Counted from the stretch's first letter, positions 17,748 through 26,483 are shown. The stretch: DNA of 64,000 nucleotides from an uncultured Psychrobacter sp. (GCA_947495055.1 CANLXO010000001.1:306954-370953); one strand, 5' to 3'. Notes: generated from the sequence alone by a model not told the origin. Numbers and translations are program-made.

Positions 17748-19349
17748 ATGAATGATTTGCTGCCCTCTCCTACGCGCAGGCAACTGCTCGCGATGATAGG
17801 TAAGACTGCGGGCGCGGCGGCTATGTATCAGGCGATGACGACTTTAGGTTTCGCATCAGAGTCTAGCTTTAAACAAGAGATGACTTTAAAAGGCGCACCT
17901 GCTGGTGCTAGCATTGTCATCCTTGGTGCAGGTTTGGCGGGTCTTACAGCAGCCTATGAGTTACGCAAAGCAGGCTATAAAGTCACGGTTCTTGAATACC
18001 AAAACCGCGGTGGCGGACGTAGCTGGACCTTAAATAGCGGCGATAAATATACCGAGCTTGGCGGCGAGCAAGTCACTTGCAACTTTCAAAAAGGCAATTA
18101 CTTTAACGGTGGGCCGTGGCGACTGCCTATTCATCACTACGCGGTTTTTCATTATTGCAAAAAGTTCAATGTCGCTTTGCAACCCTTTATCCAAACCAAT
18201 GACCGCGCTTATTTGCACCGTACCAATCATTTTAATGGTGCACCCCAGCGTTTAGGCGATGTGCAAAACGATATTCGCGGTTATGTCTCCGAGCTATTAT
18301 CCAAAGCGATGAACAAAGGCAGCTTGGATGATGCGGTCACTACAGAAGATAAAGAAAAGCTACTCGTCGGACTCAAAGGCTGGGGCGTGCTCGACAATAA
18401 TTATCGTTATGTCAAAAGTCATGACACCAGCAAGCATCGCGGCTATAGCGTCTATCCAGGCGGCGGTTTGATGCCTGACGCGCAGCCATCGACGCCGATA
18501 CCAAGGGATAAACTTCTCAATTCAGAGATGTGGGCCGATATCTATAACAATTACACGGTACACGTGCATCAGCCTGCGATGTTTCAGCCCGTAGGCGGTA
18601 TGGGCAAAATTGGCGACGCTTTTACCCGCGAATGCCGCGATATGATTACTTTCAATGCCAAAGTGACCAAGATTAATCAAGATGAGACGGGCGTGACTGT
18701 TGATTATATCAATACTGACAACCCTGAAGGTATGGGCAAAAGCGTTCGAGCCGATTGGTGTATTTGTACGATTCCACTGTCTATATTGACCCAAATTGAC
18801 ATCAATGTCTCAGAGCCGATGAAGCAAGCAATGGCAGCGGTGCCTTATGACAGCTCCTATAAAGTCGGTTTGGAATTTAAGCGGCGCTTTTGGGAGGAGG
18901 ATGAGTGGATCTATGGCGGTATTACTTATACCGACTTGCCGATAACCCAAATCTCCTACCCCTCGCAAGATCTGTTTAGTTCAGGATCTGGCGTGCTCCT
19001 TGGCGCTTACGGTTTTGGCGAGGCGTCTTATAAGTTCAACTCACTTACGCCAAAAGAGCGCATCAGCGCAGCGCTCGAGTATGGCAAACGCATTCATCCG
19101 CAGTACACTAAAGAGTTTCGCGCGGGCACTTCAGTAGCATGGCACCGTATTCCGTGGTCGCTTGGCTGCTACGGCATTTGGAGTGAATCAAGCCGCGAGC
19201 AATATTACGACACCTTATGCGCTATTGACCACCGCATTGTATTGGCAGGCGAGCACTGCTCACACATTCCTGCTTGGCAAGAAGGCGCGATATTATCAGG
19301 CATGGATTCGGCAAACCGCTTACATCAAAAGGCAAAAAAACTCGGTTGA
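17748..19349 (+). CDS. Tat-exported flavin-containing amine oxidase/dehydrogenase
   Basis: A 533-residue FAD enzyme of the monoamine-oxidase family. The N-terminus has a twin-arginine motif (PTRRQLLAM, residues 8-16) followed by an Ala-rich hydrophobic stretch, so it should be exported folded. The FAD-binding GAGLAGLTAAYELRKAGY begins at residue 60, and GGGRSWTL and GGEQV follow. The C-terminal GEHCSHIPAWQEGAI is the usual flavin-proximal motif. The start at 17748 has AAGGA upstream; a GTG further up would spoil the signal. It is flanked by two cytochrome c genes. Related enzymes such as NicA2 pass electrons to a cytochrome c rather than to O2, and the same is likely here. The amine substrate is unknown. 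Confidence 0.87.
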   Translation: MNDLLPSPTRRQLLAMIGKTAGAAAMYQAMTTLGFASESSFKQEMTLKGAPAGASIVILGAGLAGLTAAYELRKAGYKVTVLEYQNRGGGRSWTLNSGDKYTELGGEQVTCNFQKGNYFNGGPWRLPIHHYAVFHYCKKFNVALQPFIQTNDRAYLHRTNHFNGAPQRLGDVQNDIRGYVSELLSKAMNKGSLDDAVTTEDKEKLLVGLKGWGVLDNNYRYVKSHDTSKHRGYSVYPGGGLMPDAQPSTPIPRDKLLNSEMWADIYNNYTVHVHQPAMFQPVGGMGKIGDAFTRECRDMITFNAKVTKINQDETGVTVDYINTDNPEGMGKSVRADWCICTIPLSILTQIDINVSEPMKQAMAAVPYDSSYKVGLEFKRRFWEEDEWIYGGITYTDLPITQISYPSQDLFSSGSGVLLGAYGFGEASYKFNSLTPKERISAALEYGKRIHPQYTKEFRAGTSVAWHRIPWSLGCYGIWSESSREQYYDTLCAIDHRIVLAGEHCSHIPAWQEGAILSGMDSANRLHQKAKKLG

Positions 19350-19404
19350 TCATAAAGTTATCAATCTTTGGTAAATAGCGACGCATATAAAGGCGATATT
19401 AAAC

Positions 19405-20073
19405 ATGACAAAAGCAAAACTTACTCGGATAAAGGGTCATAAATCCTATCGTTTGCCCATTCTATTGATAATAGGTGGCAGCGCTTTTTTATCAGGATGT
19501 AGCCAATACCATAAACAAAGCGCCCCTACTATTGCCAGTTTACAAACGCCAATAGTTTCTAGCGACAATTTTAGCAATCAAGCCAGCCGCAACAACGGTG
19601 CGTGGGGCGCAGTCTACATGTCCAAAGACGAGCTAACCCGCCCGCCTATGAATATCGTCGATGTCAGCTCAATTCCTAAGATGAGTAATGATGCGGGTTT
19701 GCAAAAGTGGCTAGTCAAATTTGAAGGTAGCACACAAGGTAAAAAGGGATTTTTTACTACGAACGGCAAAAAGCTCTATGACGACTCGTGCGCGGGCTGC
19801 CATATGGTAGATGGTAAAGGCGCACAAGGCGCAGGCTACTATCCGCCGCTTGCCGATAACAGCAAGATGGAATCTAAATACTATATTATCAGCGTCACGA
19901 TGAATGGACTGCGCGGTATGCCCGCCTTTCATAGCATGATGGATGATGAGCAAATAGCCGCAGTGACGCAGTATGTGCACAGCGAATTAAATCCTTATAC
20001 TGATAAAGTAACTGCTGCCAATGTCGCCCAGCTACGCCACGAGTTTGCGCCAGGGCCTGATCCGAGTGAGTAG
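19405..20073 (+). CDS. Cytochrome c lipoprotein
   Basis: A 222-residue mono-haem class I cytochrome c. The N-terminus is a lipoprotein signal with lipobox LSGC (Cys32), so the protein is anchored to a membrane facing the periplasm. Haem attachment CAGCH is at 129-133 and the likely axial Met is Met172 in RGMPAF. Between the lipid anchor and the haem domain is an unusual segment of about 85 residues (VYMSKDELTRPPMNIVDVSS). It lies 55 bp after the flavin amine oxidase in the same direction and is the obvious candidate electron acceptor. Confidence 0.87.
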   Translation: MTKAKLTRIKGHKSYRLPILLIIGGSAFLSGCSQYHKQSAPTIASLQTPIVSSDNFSNQASRNNGAWGAVYMSKDELTRPPMNIVDVSSIPKMSNDAGLQKWLVKFEGSTQGKKGFFTTNGKKLYDDSCAGCHMVDGKGAQGAGYYPPLADNSKMESKYYIISVTMNGLRGMPAFHSMMDDEQIAAVTQYVHSELNPYTDKVTAANVAQLRHEFAPGPDPSE

Positions 20074-20120
20074 TTGTAACGATAATGATAATAATAAAAA
20101 GTTTACGGCCATTCTTTTAA

Positions 20121-21584
20121 TTATCCAAGCAGCAACGCTACCTTAACCTCAAAGGTATCTTCTTTTATATCGATACTGACTCTACCTTTATGCGCCTGTA
20201 CAATCGCTTGCACGATAGACAATCCTAGCCCTGAGCCTGAGTGATCGCTGCTGGTTTTGTCATGACGATAAAAGCGCTCAAACAGTTTATTGGCGTCGGT
20301 CTGCGTCAAAGCATGCGTCAAGCGATTGCTAATAGTTATAGTAAGGGAGGTAGGCGTCAGCTTTGACGATTTAATACAAATAACGCTATCACTTGTCGCG
20401 TAATAGATGGCATTGGATATTAGGTTAGCAAATAGTCTCTGAAGCAAGCCTGCGTCCCCCAATACCGACGCAAATACGCCAGACTTCTCAAAGGTAATCC
20501 TGCGATCCTCGGCGATCAATTCATAATACTCTATCAGCTTGGTCATCAAATCTTCGGTGTCAACGGGACTCAGTTGTGAGTCCTTTAGACCTTTTTGGGT
20601 CTTGGCGAGCAATAGCATATTGTTAATCAGACTCGATAGCTGCTCGAGGGTATCGTGCTGATGATGAAGCTGCTCAATGTATTCCTCGCCTGCTCTGGGT
20701 TTGCTCAGCATGACCTGAGTCTGAGTACTCAAAGTAGCAAGCGGCGTACGCAGTTCGTGGGCGATATTATCGGAGAACCTTGATAACGAGTCAAAATTAC
20801 TCTCAAGCTTTGCCAGCATCAGGTTATACGACTGGGCTAATGGACGCAGCTCTAGCGGCATATCGCTGACCGTCAACCGCTCATCTAAGCGCTCAGGATT
20901 GATGCCTTTCATCTTTTGCACGATAGTCGCTAATGGCGCAAAACCCCAGTAGACGCTAAGGGCGGCAATAGAGACCAGTAGCAAGGTAATCGCGAGCAAA
21001 ATCAGACTTAGCTGGCGATTGAACTGTACTAGATACTGGTGATGCACATCAATGGGCAAGGCAATAAAAGCGAGCACCTCGTTATCTTTGATAATCAAAG
21101 CGCGATAACGCCTATCGTTTATCTCTATGACGAACTGCTGCTCACGATACTGTTGCCACAGTGACGCAATATTCACCTCAATAGGCAACTCATCGGCAAA
21201 ACCATTTGGAACGCTTGTTAGCAAACGCCCATTAGCGTCGGTAATGAGGGTCTTTAAATCATAATCTAGCTGCGAGGAATGCAAGTGATCCGCGTCTATC
21301 GGCACTGGCAAGTTTGCTGTATTTGATACTATTTGTGCGTTTGGCAATGCGTTGGACAATGCGTTTGGCTCTGGCGCGTCGCTTAAGCGTTTGCGTAAAT
21401 TAAAGGCGGCATGGGTAATAATCTCCGCATCCATCTGCTCAAAGTGCCCTTTTACAGAGCGCTGAACCCAGATATAAATGATAACCTGCGAGAGGACAAC
21501 GAATATCGTTAGCAGCAGTACCGTGCGCCATAACAGCGGCAGACGTCGATTATCAAAAGTACTTTTTACCTTATCAGCCATCAT
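20121..21584 (-). CDS. copS: Copper-responsive sensor histidine kinase (CopS/CusS type)
   Basis: The membrane sensor of the two-component system controlling the neighbouring copper genes. Layout: TM1 at about 18-40, a periplasmic sensing domain to about 190, TM2 at about 193-215, then HAMP. HisKA follows with the phospho-acceptor His in FSDNIAHELRTPLATL, and HATPase_c with GSGLGLSIVQAIVQAHKG. At 487 residues it matches the CusS/CopS group (about 480). It is separated from copR by 1 bp. Copper specificity is inferred from the neighbouring genes. Confidence 0.88.
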   Translation of the reverse strand: MMADKVKSTFDNRRLPLLWRTVLLLTIFVVLSQVIIYIWVQRSVKGHFEQMDAEIITHAAFNLRKRLSDAPEPNALSNALPNAQIVSNTANLPVPIDADHLHSSQLDYDLKTLITDANGRLLTSVPNGFADELPIEVNIASLWQQYREQQFVIEINDRRYRALIIKDNEVLAFIALPIDVHHQYLVQFNRQLSLILLAITLLLVSIAALSVYWGFAPLATIVQKMKGINPERLDERLTVSDMPLELRPLAQSYNLMLAKLESNFDSLSRFSDNIAHELRTPLATLSTQTQVMLSKPRAGEEYIEQLHHQHDTLEQLSSLINNMLLLAKTQKGLKDSQLSPVDTEDLMTKLIEYYELIAEDRRITFEKSGVFASVLGDAGLLQRLFANLISNAIYYATSDSVICIKSSKLTPTSLTITISNRLTHALTQTDANKLFERFYRHDKTSSDHSGSGLGLSIVQAIVQAHKGRVSIDIKEDTFEVKVALLLG

Positions 21585-21585
21585 A

Positions 21586-22290
21586 TTAGGCGTCTACTTT
21601 AACAGGGGATAACACTTCTAATTTGTAGCCCATACCGCGTACTGTATGAATCAGCTTGGTCTCATAATCATCATCGATCTTGATGCGCAGCCGCCTTATG
21701 GCTACATCGATGACGTTGGTGTCGCTATCAAAATTCATATCCCATACTTGTGAGGCAATGACCGAGCGCGGTAGCACCTCACCTTGACGCTCAAGCAAGA
21801 ACTGTAATAAAGCAAACTCTTTTGCCGTCAGCTTGATGACGGTATCACTACGGCTGATGCTGCGTCTGGCAATATCCATTTTCAAATCAGCAATTTGTAA
21901 CTGAGTATTTTGGTAGTCGGCTTGATTGGCGCGGCGCAGTAGGCTTTTTATACGTACGATGAGCTCAGCAAAAGCAAAGGGCTTGGTCAGATAATCATCA
22001 CCGCCGATTTCAATGCCCTTTATCTTATCGCTCAGATCGTCTTTTGCGGTCAAGAATAACACTGGCGTGAGCTTGCCTGCCGCGCGGTAACTGCGTACCA
22101 GCTCAAAACCGCTGATATCTGGCAACATAACATCCATGATAATAACGCTAAAGTTTTGCGTCATCAAAGCATGGTGACCATCTAGCCCCGTCGTATGATG
22201 CTCAACAATGAACCCCGCTTCACTCAAGCCCTTTTTTATATACTCGCCAAGCTTTTGCTCATCTTCTACTAGTAGTACTTTCATAACCAT
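21586..22290 (-). CDS. copR: Copper-responsive OmpR-type response regulator (CopR/CusR type)
   Basis: A 234-residue regulator. The receiver domain has the acidic pair LLVEDEQKLG, phospho-acceptor Asp in IIMDVMLPD and Lys in DDYLTKPFAF. The C-terminal winged helix carries LTAKEFALLQFLLERQGEVLPRSVI and VIDVAIRRLRIKID, typical of the CusR/CopR/CzcR subgroup. It is the promoter-proximal gene of copRS, divergent from the small secreted protein at 22511. Palindromes of the TGACA-N4-TGTCA kind in the intergenic regions are the expected target. Confidence 0.92.
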   Translation of the reverse strand: MVMKVLLVEDEQKLGEYIKKGLSEAGFIVEHHTTGLDGHHALMTQNFSVIIMDVMLPDISGFELVRSYRAAGKLTPVLFLTAKDDLSDKIKGIEIGGDDYLTKPFAFAELIVRIKSLLRRANQADYQNTQLQIADLKMDIARRSISRSDTVIKLTAKEFALLQFLLERQGEVLPRSVIASQVWDMNFDSDTNVIDVAIRRLRIKIDDDYETKLIHTVRGMGYKLEVLSPVKVDA

Positions 22291-22354
22291 CCTTCACCAT
22301 AACGTTGGCTGTTTAATGCTCAAGTTAACAAAAATGACAACACTGACTGCTATC

Positions 22355-22368
22355 TGACAAAGATGTCA
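22355..22368. promoter_or_regulatory. Putative CopR box in the copRS / copper-gene divergent promoter
   Basis: Inverted repeat TGACA-AAGA-TGTCA. It resembles the known CusR/CopR boxes built on TGACAA and TTGTCA half-sites. Extra half-sites lie at 22335 (TGACA) and 22385 (TTGTCA). It sits 65 bp upstream of copR and about 140 bp upstream of the gene at 22511. Confidence 0.65.
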
Positions 22369-22510
22369 CGTGCTCGTCATCAGATTGTCAGTCTGCGTTT
22401 GCTAATCTATACCCATAGTACATAGCGGCTCATTCCTGATACGAGTAGCGGCTATGCATTATTCTTAACAGCAATTAATTCGGTATTCAATAATCTATTA
22501 AAGGTGTTAT

Positions 22511-22831
22511 ATGAAAAATTACGGGTCATTCAAAAAAGTACTACTCCTATCCGCTTCTATGTTTATTGGTATGTCAGCAGCTAACGCGCATACGACTACT
22601 CTAAGCACCTCCATTATCGATAACTGCGATAACCTCACTACCTTTGCTAGCAATTTAGATCATAACAACGCGCAAATCTCTAATGCCCAAATGAAAAGTT
22701 ACATTGATGCACGAGTGGCTTGTGCTGTTGAACATGAGGATCAACATCTTCAGTCAGAAAAATATTTTGTAGACAAGTATGGACGCGGTAGTAACTCTAG
22801 AGCTCCATCTATGCTAAATGAATATGAGTAA
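22511..22831 (+). CDS. Small secreted protein of unknown function in the copper island
   Basis: I do not recognise this 106-residue protein. It has a clear Sec signal peptide (basic N-terminus, hydrophobic core at about 10-24, cleavage near NAH or ANA). The mature part is about 80 residues with two Cys (IIDNCDNL and ARVACAVEHEDQH). The HEDQH cluster offers possible metal ligands. It has no Met-rich repeat, unlike the next gene. AAGGTG precedes the ATG. It lies directly downstream of a CopR-type palindrome and divergent from copRS, so copper-induced expression is likely. Confidence 0.7.
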   Translation: MKNYGSFKKVLLLSASMFIGMSAANAHTTTLSTSIIDNCDNLTTFASNLDHNNAQISNAQMKSYIDARVACAVEHEDQHLQSEKYFVDKYGRGSNSRAPSMLNEYE

Positions 22832-22854
22832 GATTAAAATCAAAACCCAACAAC

Positions 22855-22870
22855 ATGACAATATTGTCAT
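22855..22870. promoter_or_regulatory. Putative CopR box upstream of the Met-rich copper protein
   Basis: A perfect 16-bp palindrome, ATGACAATATTGTCAT, very close to the published CusR box core. Two further direct TGTCA half-sites follow at 22877 and 22887. It lies about 95 bp upstream of the start at 22964, suggesting a second copper-regulated promoter inside the island. Confidence 0.72.
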
Positions 22871-22963
22871 CTTGCTGTCATCTCTTTGTCAGAATAGATC
22901 AGCTATGCTTTAAGCTGATCTCATCACCCAAATTTTATTTTTAATAATACATAAGGATTTACC

Positions 22964-23290
22964 ATGTCACTGTTTAAATCAATGCCCAAAGTTAAATCAA
23001 CACTTAAAGTTAAATCAATGTCTCATCTTATTATTACCGCTACTATCGGTATCGCCGTCTCCACGTCAGCGCTGGCTCACGATCCAAAAATGCATGCGCA
23101 AAAGGATCAGATGAATTGCGAAAAGATGGACAAACATATGCAAATGATGGGCAAAATGGATCATAGCAAGATGGATATGAGTGACCCTGCTATGCAAGCG
23201 ATGATGACTAATATGGGCAAGATGAAGCAGATGTATCAAAAACATTGCGTCAGTAGTGATACTGACAATAGCATGACATCAAAACCATAA
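22964..23290 (+). CDS. Small exported Met/His-rich protein, probable copper binder
   Basis: A 108-residue protein with a signal peptide (hydrophobic core at about 20-35, cleavage near ALA-HD). The mature part is rich in Met, His, Lys and Asp (HMQMMGKMDHSKMDM, MQAMMTNMGKMKQM) with Cys at about 50 and 96. Such composition is typical of periplasmic copper-binding or CopC/CopK-like buffering proteins, but no named family is recognised. The N-terminal repeat of Lys-Val-Lys-Ser units just before the core is odd. Preceded by a putative CopR box. Confidence 0.75.
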   Translation: MSLFKSMPKVKSTLKVKSMSHLIITATIGIAVSTSALAHDPKMHAQKDQMNCEKMDKHMQMMGKMDHSKMDMSDPAMQAMMTNMGKMKQMYQKHCVSSDTDNSMTSKP

Positions 23291-23323
23291 TTGCGTTTAA
23301 ATAGCTGCGTTTGATATGGACAT

Positions 23324-23379
23324 GGCTCTATTTATCTAATGTATTGGTTTTGATATGTCCGTTTTGATAGAGCCGTTTT
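23324..23379 (+). terminator. Possible weak terminator or hairpin between copper genes
   Basis: GGCTCTAT (23324-23331) pairs with ATAGAGCC (23367-23374), which is followed by GTTTTTA. The loop is long (35 nt) and the wider region also contains GGACAT/ATGTCC. It could give partial termination after the Met-rich protein gene. Confidence 0.35.
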
Positions 23380-23465
23380 TATAGATAAAGTGTTTTTATA
23401 GAATAAATACAATGTGCTTATCAAGCGATAAAGAGGATCAATAATCGCAAACCTTAGGATTAATG

Positions 23466-24068
23466 ATGAAGTTTTTACTCGGTATGCTCGCGTCCGTTAT
23501 CATAGCGCTCGTTGCTATTTTTATCGTTGTTAATACGGGTGTGATCAACATCGGTGCCGATCAAGCACACAGTAAGCTGGTCTATACTATATTGGAGACG
23601 GCTCGCAGTCGCTCTATCGAGAACGCCAGTCGAGATATCGTCGTCCCAAATTTAGACAAGGTGGAGATGATCAGCTCAGGCGGCGCCGATTACAAAGATA
23701 TGTGCGCCAGTTGTCATTTATCTCCTGATGCGGCTCAAACTGACCTGAGCGCTGGGTTATACCCCAAGCCGCCTAACTTTACTGATGCCAAAGTCGTGGC
23801 TCACTATCAGACGCAGGCAGGTGCCAGACAAGGGTTTTGGGCGATCAAGCACGGTATTATGGCATCTGGCATGCCAGCATGGGGTGCCACTCACGATGAC
23901 GATAGAATGTGGGCGATGATGGCTTTTATCAGATCCTTACCTGAGCTAAATGCCAACCAATATACGATGCTGACCACTAGATTCGATGATGAAATGATGG
24001 ATATGTCGTTTGATAATGATGTTAATGGCGAGATGATGGATATGTCAGATGATGAGATGCAACACTAA
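23466..24068 (+). CDS. Membrane-anchored cytochrome c with Met-rich tail
   Basis: A 200-residue protein with an N-terminal uncleaved-looking TM helix (about 3-25) and a mono-haem cytochrome c domain: CASCH at 80-84 and a likely axial Met136 in ASGMPAWG. The C-terminal tail is acidic and Met-rich (DDEMMDMSFDND, EMMDMSDDEMQH), which suits copper binding. I chose the second of two adjacent ATGs because AGGA is 6 bp upstream. It lies in the copper gene series ahead of the DUF411 and CopA genes. Its place there suggests an electron-transfer role in copper redox handling, which is inference. Confidence 0.82.
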   Translation: MKFLLGMLASVIIALVAIFIVVNTGVINIGADQAHSKLVYTILETARSRSIENASRDIVVPNLDKVEMISSGGADYKDMCASCHLSPDAAQTDLSAGLYPKPPNFTDAKVVAHYQTQAGARQGFWAIKHGIMASGMPAWGATHDDDRMWAMMAFIRSLPELNANQYTMLTTRFDDEMMDMSFDNDVNGEMMDMSDDEMQH

Positions 24069-24091
24069 CTACTATAAGATGAGAGGTAATG

Positions 24092-24715
24092 ATGACACCC
24101 TATAACCGTAAACTTCCTAGTAAGTGGTTTGGATCGCTGGTCTTGTTGGTCGCAGCGTCAACGTTAATTGCTTGTAGCGAGCCCGATGTAAATGCTACTG
24201 ACGTGACATCGGCAATTGAGCCATCTACTGTCACCCAATTGGCGCAATCACAGCAGCCAAAAGCTCAGATGATGCCTGTCAGCGCACCCTCAACGAGTCA
24301 GTCTAGCATTTTACAAAACGTCTCAGCGACCGTTTATAAAGACGCCAATTGTGGCTGCTGTAAAGAGTGGATAGGTCATGCTAAAGGTCATGGGTTGAGC
24401 GCAACCGCGCACGATGTCGATGATTTATCTCTATTTAAAGACCGCTATAGCGTCCCGCAGCAAATGCGCTCTTGTCATACCACTGTCACCACTGACGGTT
24501 ATGTGTTTGAAGGTCATGTCCCTGCCAAATATATGGCGCAGTTTTTGGCTAGGCCGCCAAGCGATGCCATTGGTCTTGCGGTACCGAGCATGCCAGTGGG
24601 TAGCCCTGGTATGGAATATCAAGATAAATTCATGCCGTACAAAGTTATGCAACTCAATAAAGACGGCACCTCAGAGATATACGCCGCTATTGAGTCACCA
24701 GCGCAGCAGCTGTAG
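24092..24715 (+). CDS. DUF411 metal-binding lipoprotein (CopG-like)
   Basis: A 207-residue protein with a signal ending in LIAC, a lipobox. After a Ser/Thr/Gln-rich linker of about 60 residues comes a DUF411 domain: VYKDANCGCCKEWIGHAKGHG, a Cys-x-Cys-Cys site, then SCHTTVT and YVFEGHVPAKYM, ending in GLAVPSMPVGSPGME. The family is linked to copper tolerance (CopG) and binds copper through these Cys and Met residues. Start at the second ATG (24092), 5 bp after AGAGG. It lies 23 bp after the cytochrome c gene and precedes copA. Confidence 0.87.
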   Translation: MTPYNRKLPSKWFGSLVLLVAASTLIACSEPDVNATDVTSAIEPSTVTQLAQSQQPKAQMMPVSAPSTSQSSILQNVSATVYKDANCGCCKEWIGHAKGHGLSATAHDVDDLSLFKDRYSVPQQMRSCHTTVTTDGYVFEGHVPAKYMAQFLARPPSDAIGLAVPSMPVGSPGMEYQDKFMPYKVMQLNKDGTSEIYAAIESPAQQL

Positions 24716-24743
24716 CTTCGGTCTAAGTAGTGAATCAGTCTCA

Positions 24744-24764
24744 GTTGTAGGCTGGGTTTTTAAC
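24744..24764 (+). repeat. Palindromic dispersed repeat, half copy
   Basis: Twenty-one bases match the left part of the palindromic repeat at 57228-57257 with one difference. It lies between the DUF411 and copA genes inside the copper operon. Confidence 0.4.
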
Positions 24765-24785
24765 AAGATAAATTAGGTCAACATT

Positions 24786-26483
24786 ATGAATAATAATACT
24801 TTTAACCGCAGGCGTTTTTTGACAGGGTCATCCACCTTGCTTGGCGCGTCCATGCTATCGACGCTGCCGACAATAGCCAATAGTGCATTGAGCAAAAACC
24901 AGAAAGTGGTCGTCAACACTGATAAACCTGATCATAAAGTGCCTATCCTCACGGGCAACGAGTTCGACCTGTACGTCAGCGAAAAGATGATTACCGTCAA
25001 TGGCAAATCAAGTATGGCAACGCTAATTAATGACTCACTGCCAGCGCCAACGCTCAAAATGCAAGAGGGCGATACCGTCGTCATCCGCGTGCATAATCAG
25101 CTGAATGAGTCCACCTCTATTCATTGGCATGGTCTGCTCGTACCCTATGAGATGGATGGTGTACCCGGTATTAGCTTTGATGGTATTCCCGCCAAGAGCA
25201 CCTTTACTTATAAATTCAAGTTAATACAGTCAGGGACTTATTGGTATCACTCGCATTCAGGGTTTCAAGAGCAAACGGGTATGCGCGGCGCTATTGTCAT
25301 TGAGCCAAAAGGCGCGGAGCGTTATCCTGTAGCGGAAGATCACGTTATCTTGCTCAGTGATTGGACGCACCGTGATCCGCATAATTTATTGAAACTATTA
25401 AAGCAGCGCGCAGACTTTGACAACTATCATTTGCCAGACTTCAAAAAACTATTGTCTGATATCGCCGCCACGGATTTAGAAGCCGCTTTTGATAAGCGCA
25501 AAATGTGGAATCAGATGCGCATGATGCCAACTGACTTTACAGATTTGTCGGGCGAGACTACCTTTACTTATCTGATGAATGGTAGAACGACAGCCGCTAA
25601 CTGGACGCAACTTATCAAAGCGGGTCAGCCCGTTAAATTGCGTTTTATTAATGGTTCCGCGCAGACGATATTTGATGTGCGTATACCGGGTCTCAAAATG
25701 AAAGTTGTCTCGACCGATGGTAATGATGTATCCCCTGTCGATGTTGATGATTTTCGTATTGGCGTGGCTGAGACTTATGATGTCATCGTCACACCCACTC
25801 AGGACGCGCACACCATATTCGCGCAAAACATTGATCGGTCAGGTTTTGTTGCCACTACCCTTGCAACCAAAAAAGGTGCTCGCGCCGCTATTCCAAAGAT
25901 GGACGGTATCGAATGGCTCACCATGGCCGATATGATGGGTGCTATGGGCAATAAGGGTTATAAAGCAAAACATGCCAAGACCGAGTATGACTTTAAGTCT
26001 GATATGCGCGTCGATAGCCCACGTATCAATCTTGATGATCCGGGTATCAATCTGCGTGAGATTAATCGTAAAGTTTTGACTTATGACCAGTTACGCTCTG
26101 TTGATAATCAGGTACTTGCCGAGCAGCGCAAACCCACTCGAGAGATTGAAATTCATTTAACAGGTAATATGGAGCGCTATATTTGGGCGCTAGATGGCGT
26201 CATGTTCAAAGACGCGGCCCCTGTCAATATCAGGCCAGGTGAGCGCGTACGCATTACCTTAGTCAATGACACGATGATGAACCATCCTATGCATTTGCAT
26301 GGTATGTGGAGCGATTTGCGCGCGCCTAATGGCGACTTTCAAGTCCGTAAGCATACGATAATGGTTCAGCCTGCGCAAAAGATAAGCTTCGATGTCACAG
26401 GAGAAGCGGGACGGTGGGCTTGGCATTGCCATTTGCTTTATCACATGGAAGCTGGGATGTTTAGAGAAGTTGCCGTTGTTTAA
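24786..26483 (+). CDS. copA: Copper resistance multicopper oxidase CopA
   Basis: A periplasmic laccase-like oxidase, 565 residues, that oxidises Cu(I) or binds copper. A Tat signal (NRRRFLTGSST, residues 6-16) opens the protein. The copper sites are complete: SIHWHGL and WYHSHSG in the first cupredoxin domain, and HPMHLHGMW and WHCHLLYHMEAGM in the last. A short Met-rich stretch (MADMMGAMG) lies before the third domain. An AGGT site precedes the ATG. It is followed 25 bp later by copB, the usual partner. Confidence 0.95.
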   Translation: MNNNTFNRRRFLTGSSTLLGASMLSTLPTIANSALSKNQKVVVNTDKPDHKVPILTGNEFDLYVSEKMITVNGKSSMATLINDSLPAPTLKMQEGDTVVIRVHNQLNESTSIHWHGLLVPYEMDGVPGISFDGIPAKSTFTYKFKLIQSGTYWYHSHSGFQEQTGMRGAIVIEPKGAERYPVAEDHVILLSDWTHRDPHNLLKLLKQRADFDNYHLPDFKKLLSDIAATDLEAAFDKRKMWNQMRMMPTDFTDLSGETTFTYLMNGRTTAANWTQLIKAGQPVKLRFINGSAQTIFDVRIPGLKMKVVSTDGNDVSPVDVDDFRIGVAETYDVIVTPTQDAHTIFAQNIDRSGFVATTLATKKGARAAIPKMDGIEWLTMADMMGAMGNKGYKAKHAKTEYDFKSDMRVDSPRINLDDPGINLREINRKVLTYDQLRSVDNQVLAEQRKPTREIEIHLTGNMERYIWALDGVMFKDAAPVNIRPGERVRITLVNDTMMNHPMHLHGMWSDLRAPNGDFQVRKHTIMVQPAQKISFDVTGEAGRWAWHCHLLYHMEAGMFREVAVV

